Source: Vibrio gelatinilyticus
GTDB taxonomy: Bacteria > Pseudomonadota > Gammaproteobacteria > Enterobacterales > Vibrionaceae
NCBI RefSeq assembly: GCF_022836845.1
Contig: NZ_JAJNNZ010000005.1
Coordinates: forward strand, 265,393 to 329,392
Direction: 5' to 3'
Length of the DNA: 64,000 nucleotides
Of this stretch, positions 47,342-57,700 are shown one piece after another. Numbering within the stretch: the first letter of the stretch is position 1; every line of letters begins with the position of its first letter. Position numbers and translations under genes: made by a program. The notes beneath the pieces were generated by a model. It saw nothing but the letters and a program-made list of their open reading frames with translations. It had not been told where the DNA came from and ran no database searches.

Positions 47342-47800
47342 GTGATAATATCAAGTTTTCATGGACTGAACGCGATTAACAAATTGAACAATTTAGTAAA
47401 ACTATCTTTCGTCGCCATCGCTCTACTCGCAGGTTTCTATCTGCCAGATCTGCTCAATAACGATAAGCAAATCAATATCGACGATTATTGCCTACTCTCT
47501 CAAACCCCCTGCATTCAAGAAAATGTCGTCATGCAACTGTCAGAAGACTTCGCTCACCCATTAAAAACCATCAAGCTCAACGCTGACTGGTCAAGCGACG
47601 AGCCACAACAATTGCTGCTGACTTTAGACGGATTGGAAATGTCGATGGGTACCACCAAACACATTCTGCATAAACAACCGGATGGTTCTTATCAGGGTGA
47701 CATTACGCTACCAATTTGTACTGAAGACAGTATGACGTGGCTTGGTAGTTTAAGTGATGGCAAGCTCTCAGTTCTTGCTGCAATAAGGTCAAAAAAATGA
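47342..47800 (+). CDS. Exported protein of unknown function upstream of SCO
   Basis: 152 residues as drawn, starting with GTG at 47342; a TTG at about codon 15 is an equally plausible start. A hydrophobic segment (LSFVAIALLAGFYLPDLL) near the N-terminus acts as a membrane anchor or signal. The rest is soluble, with two Cys in DYCLLSQTPCIQE, Met-rich text (LEMSMGTTKHIL) and IC in LPICTEDSMTW. The stop overlaps the SCO start (ATGA), so it is co-translated with the copper genes. I suspect a periplasmic copper-related protein, but no family is recognised. Confidence 0.6.
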   Translation: MIISSFHGLNAINKLNNLVKLSFVAIALLAGFYLPDLLNNDKQINIDDYCLLSQTPCIQENVVMQLSEDFAHPLKTIKLNADWSSDEPQQLLLTLDGLEMSMGTTKHILHKQPDGSYQGDITLPICTEDSMTWLGSLSDGKLSVLAAIRSKK

Positions 47801-48408
47801 ATAGAAACTGGTCATTAGTTTTAGTTGTTGCCTTTGCGATGGGCTTTGGCGTTAAATCCTATATTGATTCGCAAAACGAACTGAAAGCCGAACTGAAAGC
47901 CGAACGGTTACTTGAACAAGTGTCGCAAGCTGTATTATTTGGTGAAAGTGACCAGCCAGTACAGATATTTGATGAAGAAGACCCTAGAACCAGAATCGTC
48001 TATTTCGGCTTTACTCGCTGTCCCGATGTTTGCCCCACATCGCTGGCAATGCTGGCTGGCGCCCTCAATCAAATTGATGACCAACTCAAGCAGCAGGTCC
48101 GCCCGATGTTTGTATCACTGGATCCAGAGCGCGATGCCGCCAGTGCATCCCATGAATATGCTCAGTACTTCCACCCAATGATCGAGGGATTATCTGCCCC
48201 TCTAGACGTCACTCAACCCCTTGCGCACAAATATGGTGTAATTTTCAGAAAAACTGAGCTGGCCGATTCTAAACTGGGTTACACCCTTGATCATAGTTCC
48301 TACTTTTACTTTATTTCTCCACAAGGAGAGCTAATTGAAAAAGTGCCACATACGCTCAATCCAGCGCCAATTATTGAAGCTATAAAGCGCCTCAATATTG
48401 ACCAGTAA
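47797..48408 (+). CDS. SCO1/SenC-family copper/thiol protein
   Basis: 203 residues. N-terminal membrane anchor (SLVLVVAFAMGFGVK), then the thioredoxin fold with the copper motif FTRCPDVCP (Cys75 and Cys79) and the third ligand His166 in DHSSYFYF. VSLDPERD is the conserved connecting block. SCO proteins deliver copper to the CuA site of cytochrome c oxidase or keep its cysteines reduced. Second gene of the operon, overlapping the upstream gene and followed by PCu(A)C 33 bases later. Confidence 0.92.
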   Translation: MNRNWSLVLVVAFAMGFGVKSYIDSQNELKAELKAERLLEQVSQAVLFGESDQPVQIFDEEDPRTRIVYFGFTRCPDVCPTSLAMLAGALNQIDDQLKQQVRPMFVSLDPERDAASASHEYAQYFHPMIEGLSAPLDVTQPLAHKYGVIFRKTELADSKLGYTLDHSSYFYFISPQGELIEKVPHTLNPAPIIEAIKRLNIDQ

Positions 48409-48441
48409 TCAATCCACCACCAACAACAAAAGTGACTCACT

Positions 48442-48900
48442 ATGACGTTTCGTAACACTATACTGACTTTAGTAGCCTTGGCCGCAACCCCTTTTGCCAA
48501 TGCCACGATCGATATCGATGAAGCGTATGCGCGTGCAACACCACCCAACGCCACCACCAGCGCTGTTTTTGCCACAATTAATAACGATGGTGACAAAGAC
48601 AGAGTCATTGTCAAAGCCGTCTCTGACGCCTCTGCCGTTGTCGAGTTGCACGATGTCATTATGGATGGTGACATTATGCAAATGCGCCAGGTTGAAAGCA
48701 TCACGATACCCGCCAATGGCAGCACCATACTTAAACCTGGTAGCTTGCACATCATGCTGCTCGACGTAAAAGAACCCATGCTTGAGGGCTCAAAAATTGA
48801 TGTGGAGCTTACCTTTGCAAATGGCGAGATTCAGGCGTTAACGGTTCCCGTTAAAAAGGTAATGGCTGGCATGAAAAAAATGGACCACTCACACCACTAA
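48442..48900 (+). CDS. Periplasmic copper chaperone PCu(A)C
   Basis: 152 residues with a signal peptide (MTFRNTILTLVALAATPFANA). The cupredoxin-like domain carries the exact copper(I) motif H-x10-M-x21-H-x-M at His70, Met81, His103 and Met105. The C-terminal tail MAGMKKMDHSHH adds Met and His that may also bind copper. It hands Cu(I) to SCO or to oxidase subunit II. Last gene of the copper operon, followed by a perfect 12-base hairpin. Confidence 0.93.
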   Translation: MTFRNTILTLVALAATPFANATIDIDEAYARATPPNATTSAVFATINNDGDKDRVIVKAVSDASAVVELHDVIMDGDIMQMRQVESITIPANGSTILKPGSLHIMLLDVKEPMLEGSKIDVELTFANGEIQALTVPVKKVMAGMKKMDHSHH

Positions 48901-48904
48901 TTAA

Positions 48905-48932
48905 CTACGGCGCTAGATTTCTAGCGCCGTAG
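48905..48932 (+). terminator. Terminator-like hairpin after the copper operon
   Basis: Twelve-base perfect stem CTACGGCGCTAG / CTAGCGCCGTAG with an ATTT loop, four bases after the stop. No strong U tract follows. Confidence 0.65.
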
Positions 48933-48974
48933 TGATAAACTTTAAGCGTTTTTAATCATAACCGGAGGAATCTC

Positions 48975-49025
48975 ATGATTGTATTAAATAACCACCCGGC
49001 AAATGGAATCGCTCTTTTTATCTAA
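48975..49025 (+). CDS. 16-codon leader ORF upstream of rsgA
   Basis: ATG at 48975-48977 has GGAGG 7 bases upstream, the strongest ribosome site nearby, and reads MIVLNNHPANGIALFI then TAA. It lies 152 bases before rsgA on the same strand and after the hairpin that ends the copper operon. The same frame stays open for 55 more codons past the stop and ends inside the rsgA start region. Downstream there is a CCGGT / ACCGG hairpin near 49071-49090. This looks like a translated leader peptide that could couple rsgA expression to ribosome state. Confidence 0.4.
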   Translation: MIVLNNHPANGIALFI

Positions 49026-49176
49026 CTGTACAGAGCAATAAACAAGTTTTTTGTTTTCCTTCCTTTTTGCCCGGTGATCATTAACCGGGGTCTACGCGCG
49101 ATAGCGCCATTTCTTACTTCCTTAAGAAGCCGACCCTTTGTCATTTTTGCACTTGATGCAAACTTAGGGACATACA

Positions 49177-50232
49177 ATGAAACCTTTATTTGAACACCCC
49201 ATTTCAAAAAATGAACTCGGCTGGAACACTTTTTTCCAGCAACAACTTACGCTTGAAGAGTATCAAGGCGTTCAACCGGGCCGAATCGTTGCTCATCATC
49301 GAAGCGGCTACGCTATTTGTACCGAAACTGACGAATTCCATTTAGAGCATCATACCAAGTATCCTTCGATGACAGTGGGTGATTGGATGCTGCTATCACC
49401 TGAACGGGAGTTTCTGCGTTTACTTGACCGAAAATCACTGTTTCGCCGTAAGGCTGCTGGACCCAAGGTTGCCGAGCAATATATTGCCGCGAATGTCGAT
49501 ACCGTATTTATCGTTTGTTCTTTGAATGACGACTTTAATCTGAGTCGTATCGAACGATATTTAGCGCTGGTTAACGAGTCTAACGCCGATGCGGTTATCG
49601 TGCTGACCAAAGCCGACCTTTGTGATGATGTTGAAGACAAGCGACAGCAAGTACTGTCACTCGATGATTTTCTGCTTATTGAAACTGTGAATGCACTTGA
49701 TCCCGACACCTTAACAGGACTCAGTTCTTGGTGTAAAACAGGGCAAACCGTTGCTTTTCTGGGTTCATCTGGTGTCGGCAAGTCAACGCTGGTGAATAGC
49801 TTGATGCAAAGTAGCGTTCAAGAGACTGGCAGCATCAGAGAGGACGACAGCAAAGGACGCCATACAACGACTTCAAGATCGCTTCATAAAGTCGTTGAGG
49901 GCGGATTACTGCTTGATACTCCCGGGATGCGCGAAATCCAGTTAACCGACTGTGAAGACGGATTAGCAGAGACATTTTCTGATATTGAGTCTCTGGCATC
50001 GCAATGTCGATTCAATAATTGTCATCATACCAACGAGCCCGGTTGTGCGATTCGGCAATCCCTAGAGAACGGCAGTCTTGAAGCGCGTCGGCTTGAAAAC
50101 TATTTCAAGTTACTAAAAGAGCAAGCACACAACAGTGCCAGCCTCGCTGAGAAGCGGAGTAAAGACAAACAGTTTGGTAAGCTTTGCCGCTCAGTCATGG
50201 CCGAAAAGAAACATCGCAAGAAAGGATACTAA
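49177..50232 (+). CDS. rsgA: Ribosome small-subunit-dependent GTPase RsgA
   Basis: 351 residues. An N-terminal OB fold leads into a circularly permuted GTPase with the order G4 VLTKADL, G1 GSSGVGKSTLVNSL, G3 DTPGMRE. The C-terminal zinc knuckle has CRFNNCHHTNEPGCAIR. It helps the last steps of 30S maturation. Vibrios usually also have a chromosome I rsgA, so this may be a paralogue. AGGGA precedes the ATG. A 16-codon leader ORF lies upstream and a hairpin (50242-50274) follows. Confidence 0.92.
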   Translation: MKPLFEHPISKNELGWNTFFQQQLTLEEYQGVQPGRIVAHHRSGYAICTETDEFHLEHHTKYPSMTVGDWMLLSPEREFLRLLDRKSLFRRKAAGPKVAEQYIAANVDTVFIVCSLNDDFNLSRIERYLALVNESNADAVIVLTKADLCDDVEDKRQQVLSLDDFLLIETVNALDPDTLTGLSSWCKTGQTVAFLGSSGVGKSTLVNSLMQSSVQETGSIREDDSKGRHTTTSRSLHKVVEGGLLLDTPGMREIQLTDCEDGLAETFSDIESLASQCRFNNCHHTNEPGCAIRQSLENGSLEARRLENYFKLLKEQAHNSASLAEKRSKDKQFGKLCRSVMAEKKHRKKGY

Positions 50233-50241
50233 CGTTATTTC

Positions 50242-50274
50242 AAGGTTAACAGTTTCAAAAGAGTTGTTAACCTT
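50242..50274 (+). terminator. Hairpin after rsgA
   Basis: Ten-base stem AAGGTTAACA / TGTTAACCTT with a 13-base loop, nine bases past the stop; weak U tract. Confidence 0.45.
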
Positions 50275-50424
50275 TCCCAAACCAAAAATCAGCACAAAAC
50301 CCCACCTATTGCAACAACCCCCACGATTATAATCTAAAACTGAATTATGTCTGGACACATAAATTCACCCAGATAATATGTCCCATGCAAACATATTTCA
50401 CTACAAAATATAAAAGGGATAAAA

Positions 50425-51645
50425 ATGCAAAACTCTCGCCTATTAGCCCGCTATGCCAATGGAAATCTGGTACTTCAGATCCTCGCTGGTATTGGCTTTG
50501 GTGTCATATTGGCCCTCGTTTCGCCTCATGCTGCACAAAGTGTCGGTATGCTGGGTAGCCTGTTCGTTGGCGCTCTAAAAGCTGTTGCCCCAATTTTAGT
50601 ATTCATTCTTGTTGCAGCTTCGATTGCCAATCAAAAGAAAAATCAAACCACTCACATGCGCCCAATTATCGTGCTGTATTTGATTGGTACCTTTTCTGCC
50701 GCTCTGACAGCCGTTGTCTTGAGCTTTATGTTTCCAACGACATTAACGCTTGTCGCAGGTGCTGAAGGTGCGACACCGCCACAAGGTATTGGTGAAGTAC
50801 TGCATACCTTGCTCTTCAAGCTGGTTGATAACCCAGTCAACGCTCTAATGAGTGCCAATTATATTGGTATTCTTGCTTGGGCAATCGGCTTGGGCTTGGC
50901 ACTGCACCATGCTTCTGACACAACAAAAGCGGTTTTTGAAGATCTAAGCCATGGCGTATCACAAATTGTACGCTTTATTATCCGCCTAGCTCCTTTTGGT
51001 ATCTTTGGTTTGGTGGCTAGCACATTCGCAACGACTGGTTTTTCCGCACTCGCAGGATACGCTCAGCTCCTCTTCGTATTGCTCAGCGCCATGGCTATCA
51101 TTGCTTTGATTGTGAATCCAATCATCGTTTATGTAAAAACGAAAGAAAACCCATATCCACTGGTACTGCAGTGTCTACGTGAAAGTGGCGTAACCGCCTT
51201 CTTTACACGTTCGAGTGCCGCTAACATCCCAGTCAACATGACACTGTGTGAAAAGCTCAAGCTTGATGAAGACACTTACTCTGTGTCTATCCCACTTGGT
51301 GCGACCATCAATATGGCGGGCGCTGCTATCACCATCACGGTTCTGACTCTCGCTGCCGTTCACACAATGGGCATTGAAATTGACCTACTAACCGCATTGC
51401 TTCTTAGCATTGTGGCGGCGGTATCAGCTTGTGGCGCTTCAGGTGTCGCTGGTGGTTCGCTGTTACTGATCCCACTTGCTTGTGGATTGTTTGGTATTTC
51501 CAATGATGTAGCGATGCAAGTTGTCGCGGTGGGTTTCATTATTGGTGTCATTCAAGACTCCGCAGAAACAGCGCTTAACAGCTCTACCGATGTGGTATTT
51601 ACCGCGGCTGTATGTAAAGCAGAGCAGCGTAAAGCCAACGCTTAA
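50425..51645 (+). CDS. sstT: Serine/threonine:sodium symporter SstT
   Basis: 406 residues of the DAACS (glutamate carrier) fold. Blocks include [14 protein letters not shown] with the serine-rich hairpin, and [20 protein letters not shown] with the NMAGA sodium/substrate site. Closely matches SstT in E. coli, and V. cholerae has sstT in the same part of chromosome II. It takes up serine and threonine with Na+. AAGGGAT precedes the ATG. Single gene followed by a very strong terminator. An imperfect inverted repeat around TGTCTGGACA (50347-50356) lies upstream. Confidence 0.93.
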   Translation: MQNSRLLARYANGNLVLQILAGIGFGVILALVSPHAAQSVGMLGSLFVGALKAVAPILVFILVAASIANQKKNQTTHMRPIIVLYLIGTFSAALTAVVLSFMFPTTLTLVAGAEGATPPQGIGEVLHTLLFKLVDNPVNALMSANYIGILAWAIGLGLALHHASDTTKAVFEDLSHGVSQIVRFIIRLAPFGIFGLVASTFATTGFSALAGYAQLLFVLLSAMAIIALIVNPIIVYVKTKENPYPLVLQCLRESGVTAFFTRSSAANIPVNMTLCEKLKLDEDTYSVSIPLGATINMAGAAITITVLTLAAVHTMGIEIDLLTALLLSIVAAVSACGASGVAGGSLLLIPLACGLFGISNDVAMQVVAVGFIIGVIQDSAETALNSSTDVVFTAAVCKAEQRKANA

Positions 51646-51664
51646 TCGCTAACAAAACAAATGG

Positions 51665-51702
51665 AAAAGGGCGATGATTAATCTTAATCATCGCCCTTTT
51701 TT
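51665..51702. terminator. Bidirectional terminator between sstT and the giant adhesin
   Basis: A 17-base perfect stem (AAAAGGGCGATGATTAA and its complement) with a two-base loop and T runs on both strands. It serves sstT and, on the other strand, the adhesin gene ending at 51715. Confidence 0.92.
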
Positions 51703-51714
51703 GTGCTCAGTGAA

Positions 51715-54700
51715 TTACATCTCTGTTTTGATGATATGCAAGGTATCTAAAGCACTAATGAGATCTAGCTGATGAGAACCAGGGTCATTAACCACATTGG
51801 AATCCGATATGTTCAACGCATCCCAACCCACACCCTCGAGTGTTATGTCCGTGCGTTCGTCACCATTTTGAATACTGATAACAGTACTGATGATATCGTT
51901 CGGGTCGCTAGCATCATCATTGACTGTTACCGTAATATGCGACAGCAGATCATTTAATGCATCATGTTCTGGCAACAAGTCCGAGATATCCAATAAGTCT
52001 TCACCTATAGAGAAATCCGTCACCGTCTGCATAGAGGGTGATGCAAGAGAGCCAGCCGACGCTTCGGTAAACAAGAACAAATCAGCTCCGTCACCGCCGG
52101 TTAAAATATCATGGCCTCCACCGCCAACAATGATATCGCTACTGGCGGTTCCGGTTAGGATTTCATCAGAATCTGAACCAACTCTGATTTGGTCCGGCAA
52201 AGCCAGCTGCCCTGTCTGATGCAGCGCAACAATTAACTCTGCGTTGCTCATTCCATCAATGTCACTCTCTGTGGCATTAAGTAATTGAGTTAATGTCACG
52301 CCTTCTATCACAATAGCTTGAACGCTGCTGCCACCATCTAGGACTTGAATTACGGTATCGCCATTTTGCTCTTCAATCGTCAATTGCTCCGACAGCAAAA
52401 CGCTAGGTTGGAAAACCACATTTTGCAAATCAACCACATCATGCATTACCGCGGGATCATTTGAATTGGCAAAATTTTTGACGTCAAAGTCTTTAATGAC
52501 ATCTTGACCTGCAAGGTTGGCATTATCCCATTGGAACACATCTTGTTGTGTTTGGTCTGAAGTCACTCCACCTTCAAGTGGCACGTCGTTCCCAAACAGC
52601 CATTCGTCATCCGAAGTGGCACTCAATATATCAGCTTGCAGGCTTTCACCTTTGACACTCTCATTACCCGTGACGGTAACTGTAATTGGCTGTGCAATGG
52701 TCACATCACCATCACTGACATCGATATAAAATGTATCTGGTTGCTGTTCACCGGAAGCCAGTGCATTTGTACTGCCTGCCAATAGGACATATGCCCACAC
52801 ACCAGTATTGGTATCGAAGGTCAATTGGCCATAGTTACCCGTCGCCCGGTATAGCGAACCACTGACCAGAGTGCCTCCTTGCAATGCACGCGTGACCGTA
52901 CTCGGTCCATCCACATCGTTGGTATTTATAACGCCATCAGCACTGTCCTGCGCACCCTCTTTAACATCGCCACTAAACGAGCCTGTTATCTCAGGTACAT
53001 CGTTATTGCCATCTATGTTGATGGTAATGGTCTGGGTAATGGCATCACCCAGTGGGCTGCCCGACACTATACTTTCAATATATAAATCAAACTGCTCTTG
53101 AACAATCTCTTCTCCGAGCGAGTCTGCTTTACTCTGGTCTAGAACGTATTCCCACTTGATCGTATCGGCACTGTCACCCGGTAGCAGTTTCAAGGTGCCG
53201 TAGTTACCGACCAACTCAGTAAGAATGCTATCACTCGCCAGGCTGTAGCTCTGCGTATCGTTGCTATCAACATCAATGATCTTAACGATACCCATTGTAC
53301 TGTCACTGCCACCTACCTGGTCTTCGAATACCGTGCTAAGTAACGTACTTTCACCCACCAAGACCGCCGGGGAGTCATTGGTACCTGTCACCTGAAACTC
53401 GATAATTTGAGTATCACTTGCACCATGTTCGTCTGTCACTCTGACTTCATACTGCAATGGTGCTGCTAGGGTTTCGCCTGCTTGCAAATACTCAAAATCA
53501 CCGGTCAGTTGGAAAGTCCACGCGCCTGTCGTTGGGTTGATTGTCAATTCGCCGCGATCATCCCCCGACAATAATTGCCACTGATGAGTATCAGCCACAC
53601 TAACGGTATCAACATCGCCACTGTCAAAGTTGCCCGACAGATCAGTGAGCGTATTTTCGATCAGTTGTTGAGTTGCAACATCAATAATAGCCGGAGCATC
53701 GTTGGAACCCACAATCATAATCGTGATCTTGGTTTCTTCTGAATCACTGGTCGCTGCGGTGCCAGAATCATCTCTTGCCACAACAGTGATCGTTGTGATC
53801 ATGGTTTGCCCTTTAGCCAACGCATTCACGGTCGCATTGTCGGGATCGATGTCGAACGTCCAATTGCCGTTTGCGTCGATATTAAAAGCACCTAGATCAG
53901 AATCTTCTGTCACCACAAAGCTAACATTGTCGCCAATATCCACATCTGAAACGGCCAGCTGACCTGCTACACTATCGCCAATGACATCCGAAACGCTACC
54001 GACGATATCACCACTCACCGATGGCGAATCGTTTGAGCCAAATACCGTCACTTCTACAGTTTCAGATACTTCAGCGCCATATTTATCATAACCTTGAATC
54101 ACAAACTGCTCAGTCAACGAAACGCCCTCACCTAGCGCTTGAACATGAGGCTTGTCATTAGCCAATTCGTAGGTCCATGTTTGCGTTACTGGGTCAACGA
54201 TAAAGCGTCCATAGGTACCATTGAGGTCAACGGCTTTGACATTCAGCTCATCACCCGCATCGTCATCTGCGAGGGTGATCGCTTTGGTTACCGAGACCAA
54301 TTCTCCACCCGTTAACCCCTCTGTCACGCTGCCGTCATCCGTTTGCATGGTCAGTGGATCATTCGCGCCGTTGATGTTGATGGTCAGCGTTTGCTGCGCT
54401 TCTAACCCGTGCTCATCTGTTACTGTAATTAACCAGGTCTGAGCAATAGACTGATCGGGATTTAGAGCAACAATATCAGGGTGAGTCGTCGTGGCCTGAT
54501 AACTCCACGAACCATCAAGCTCTAACGTTAATGTGCCATAGTCAGGATTGACGTCTGTCGCCTGTGCCTGCCAGGTGTGCGAGTCGTTAGTATCGACATC
54601 TTGCACGGACAAGGTACCTGAGATCATTTCATCTGAGTCATCCGCTTCAATGGCTTGAAAAACGTTTGCACTGAGTTCCGGCTTGTCGTTAAGGCCATCA

Positions 54701-57700
54701 ACCTTGACTACAATTTGCAGTGTTTGTGGCAGTCCTTGATCATCCACGATGGTTTTGCCGTATTGGTCGACAGCAAAGACCTCAAAGACATCTTCACGAG
54801 TTTCACCCGTCTGCAAAGACTGAACCGCCTGACTGTCGTTATCAAGAGTGAAAGTCCAGCTGCCATCTTGGAACACCACGATCGAGCCATATGTACCAGC
54901 CCCATCCACCAGCGTCCAGGATATCTGATCTCCCAAGCTCAGATTCGAGTCCAGTGTCAGAGGTTGTGTGGAAGATATAACGATGCTTTCAGGCTCGCTA
55001 TCCGGCGTATTGTTGTCTTCTACGGTACTAATGGTTTCAACGACAATTTGCTGATCGCCAGGATTAGGGTTATCGATATTTTCAGCCGTGCCGACAATTT
55101 TAACTTTCACTTCTCTGGTGTCTGATTTCGTTGCCAGGCCCTCTGCTGGATCGGTATCTGTTACCGTCACATTAAAGGTATCAAACACTTCCGATTCAGC
55201 GGGTAACTGAACCCCAGGATCGAGCACGTACGTCCACTCTCCAGTATCAGGATCAACCGTCAATGTTCCGTAAGTACCTGTGCTGTTATCAACGCTCCAC
55301 TCAAACACTTCACCCATATCGATATCTTCAACACCCAGATAACCTGTGATGGTTGAACTGACATCTTCTAGGGCCTCTCCAAGCAAAATGGTATCGTTTT
55401 GAGGGCTGTTGGTATCAGTTTCGTAGGTAATTTCAGGTTTGTCGGCCTTGCCGGTTATATTGACCTTAACTTCGTAATAGTCGTACACCCCTTGTGGTAG
55501 GCCATTAGCTTGTCCGTTACCTGGATTTTGTCTTGGCACCTCAATACGCCAGGTTTCAGTAACGACTTGCCCCTCATCAAGGCTTTGCACCAATGGTGAG
55601 TCATTGTCTAATTCATATTTCCACTGCCCAGGGTTGTCCGGATCTTCAATCAACTGGCCGTAGATGCCACCTGACTCTGCAACAATATTGAGGTAGCCAT
55701 CTGGTAACGCAAAGCTGTTGCTCGTTAGCGTGGTATCTTCTTGTAATTCGATAGTTTCACTATCCAGAATATGTGGGTGATCGTGACCATATGCACCGCC
55801 TCCGCCTTGATGGTCGACAGCCTCACCGGGTACGGTTTCATCTTGCCCAACCACGTTAATCGTAATCTGATGAGTACCTGAAACCGCGCCGTCATTGTCT
55901 GTCATCGTGACATAGAATGTTTCGCTACCGGTTTGACCCGCATCCAAATCTTGTGTCGCGGTGAGTGTGCTATCAAGAGTGTAGGTCCACTTACCCGTGT
56001 CAGGATCCACCGACAAGCTGCCGTATGTGCCTTGTGAGGCTCCAGATATACTCCAAAAATCAACGCTACTATTGTTGTCGATATCTGTTGAGTAAAGCTG
56101 CCCTTCAACGATGGTCAAATCAACACCAAAGACATCTTCCGTTCCGTCTTCAACCACAGTACCGGTTGAATCACCAAATATGATTGGCGCGTCATTAGTA
56201 CCTATCAGGGTAATGGTAATGTCTTGAGTGATCGTCCCCCCAAATTGATCCTGAGCGATAACAGTAAAGATCTCATCTTGCTGCTCACCTTCAGCCATAG
56301 ACTGCAGGATGTCGTTTTTAGGGGTGAAAAACCAATGACCATCGGCATCAATGGTAAGATCGCCGCGCAACCCCGTATAAGAACGCTCGGTTTCTCCTTC
56401 GGGCATCACGAATTTAGCAAAGTCATTATTGTCGATATCAGATAGAACGGCCTGGCCACTGATTGTTGTTGCATCATCACTTGGATCAGGCGTGTTGTTG
56501 TCTTCATAGAATGTCCCTGTCACTACACCTGATACCGTTGGCAAATCGTTTTCACCATCAATAACAATCACCACATTTTTCGTTGACGTTTCACCGTGGG
56601 AATCTGTCACCGTCACTTCAAAAGTTTCTGTTCTCACCTCATCGCGATTTAAGCTTTGTAGCTCGTCAAATTTTTCAGGTTTGTCGAGAGTGTAAGTCCA
56701 TTGCCCCGTGCTTTCGTCAAGTGAAAGGCTACCGTAGACCCCTTCGCCAGCGTTGGTGTCGGAAATACTCCAGATGTGACTGTCATCCGCATCAGGATCC
56801 CCAGCTTGAAGCTGCCCTGTGGTGCTTAGGTTATTGGTATCAAGTATGTCCTCACTAATGGTTCGCGAGGTCGCACCTTTTATATTTGGCGCATCGTTAG
56901 CACCGACAATTTCAATCGAAATCTCTTTGATGGACTCAATGCCGTACTTGTCGACAACGCGCACAGTTACGGTATCACCACCCACTAAGATATCGTCCTT
57001 ATCGAGTGCATCGACCACAGGATTGCTGTTATCAAGCTCGTAGCGCCATGTACCGGTATTTTCATCAATAATGAAATCACCGTATTGGCCGTTGGTGATA
57101 ACACTCCAGCTAACCTCATCACCGATATCAGGATCGCCACCGCCAATAACATTCTGATCTAGCTGTTCTTGCGTCGGCACGCCTGTAATGATCTGGCCAC
57201 CAATGACTGGCCCATCTTCTACCACGACGTACTTAGGTGATACCGCGATTTCAGGGGCGGTGTTGGTACCCGCAATCGAAATGGTCACGGTAATGGTGTC
57301 GGTTTCGCCCAGTTCATCCATTACTTCAATTTGGAAGACATCCACTTCCGTCGTACCCGGTGGAATTGAGCGTGTTGCTGGCCAGTCACTTTCAAGATCA
57401 TAAGTCCAATTGCCGTGGTCATCGACCACAAGAGTACCGTAGGTGCCCTCTTTCACGCCGTTAGCATCTTCACCAATAACCTGCCACTGATGACTGTCTG
57501 TCGTATCAACATCAGAAACAACCAAGGCCCCAACGGCTTGCTGTTTGCCTTCCACAGCTTCAATGACACTGCCCGTCACTTTACCGCTCAAGCTTGGCGC
57601 ATCATTGGTTCCAAGAATATTGATGGTGATTTCTTGGGTCGCGCTGTTATTGCCAGCGCCAGAGTCGTCTCGCACTGTCACGGTAAAGGTTTCGGTTAGT

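Noticed and set aside
49022..49207. 61-codon open frame on the - strand opposite the rsgA leader
   Set aside because: It overlaps the leader and rsgA start on the opposite strand, and has no ribosome site that I can see. Likely a by-product of base composition.
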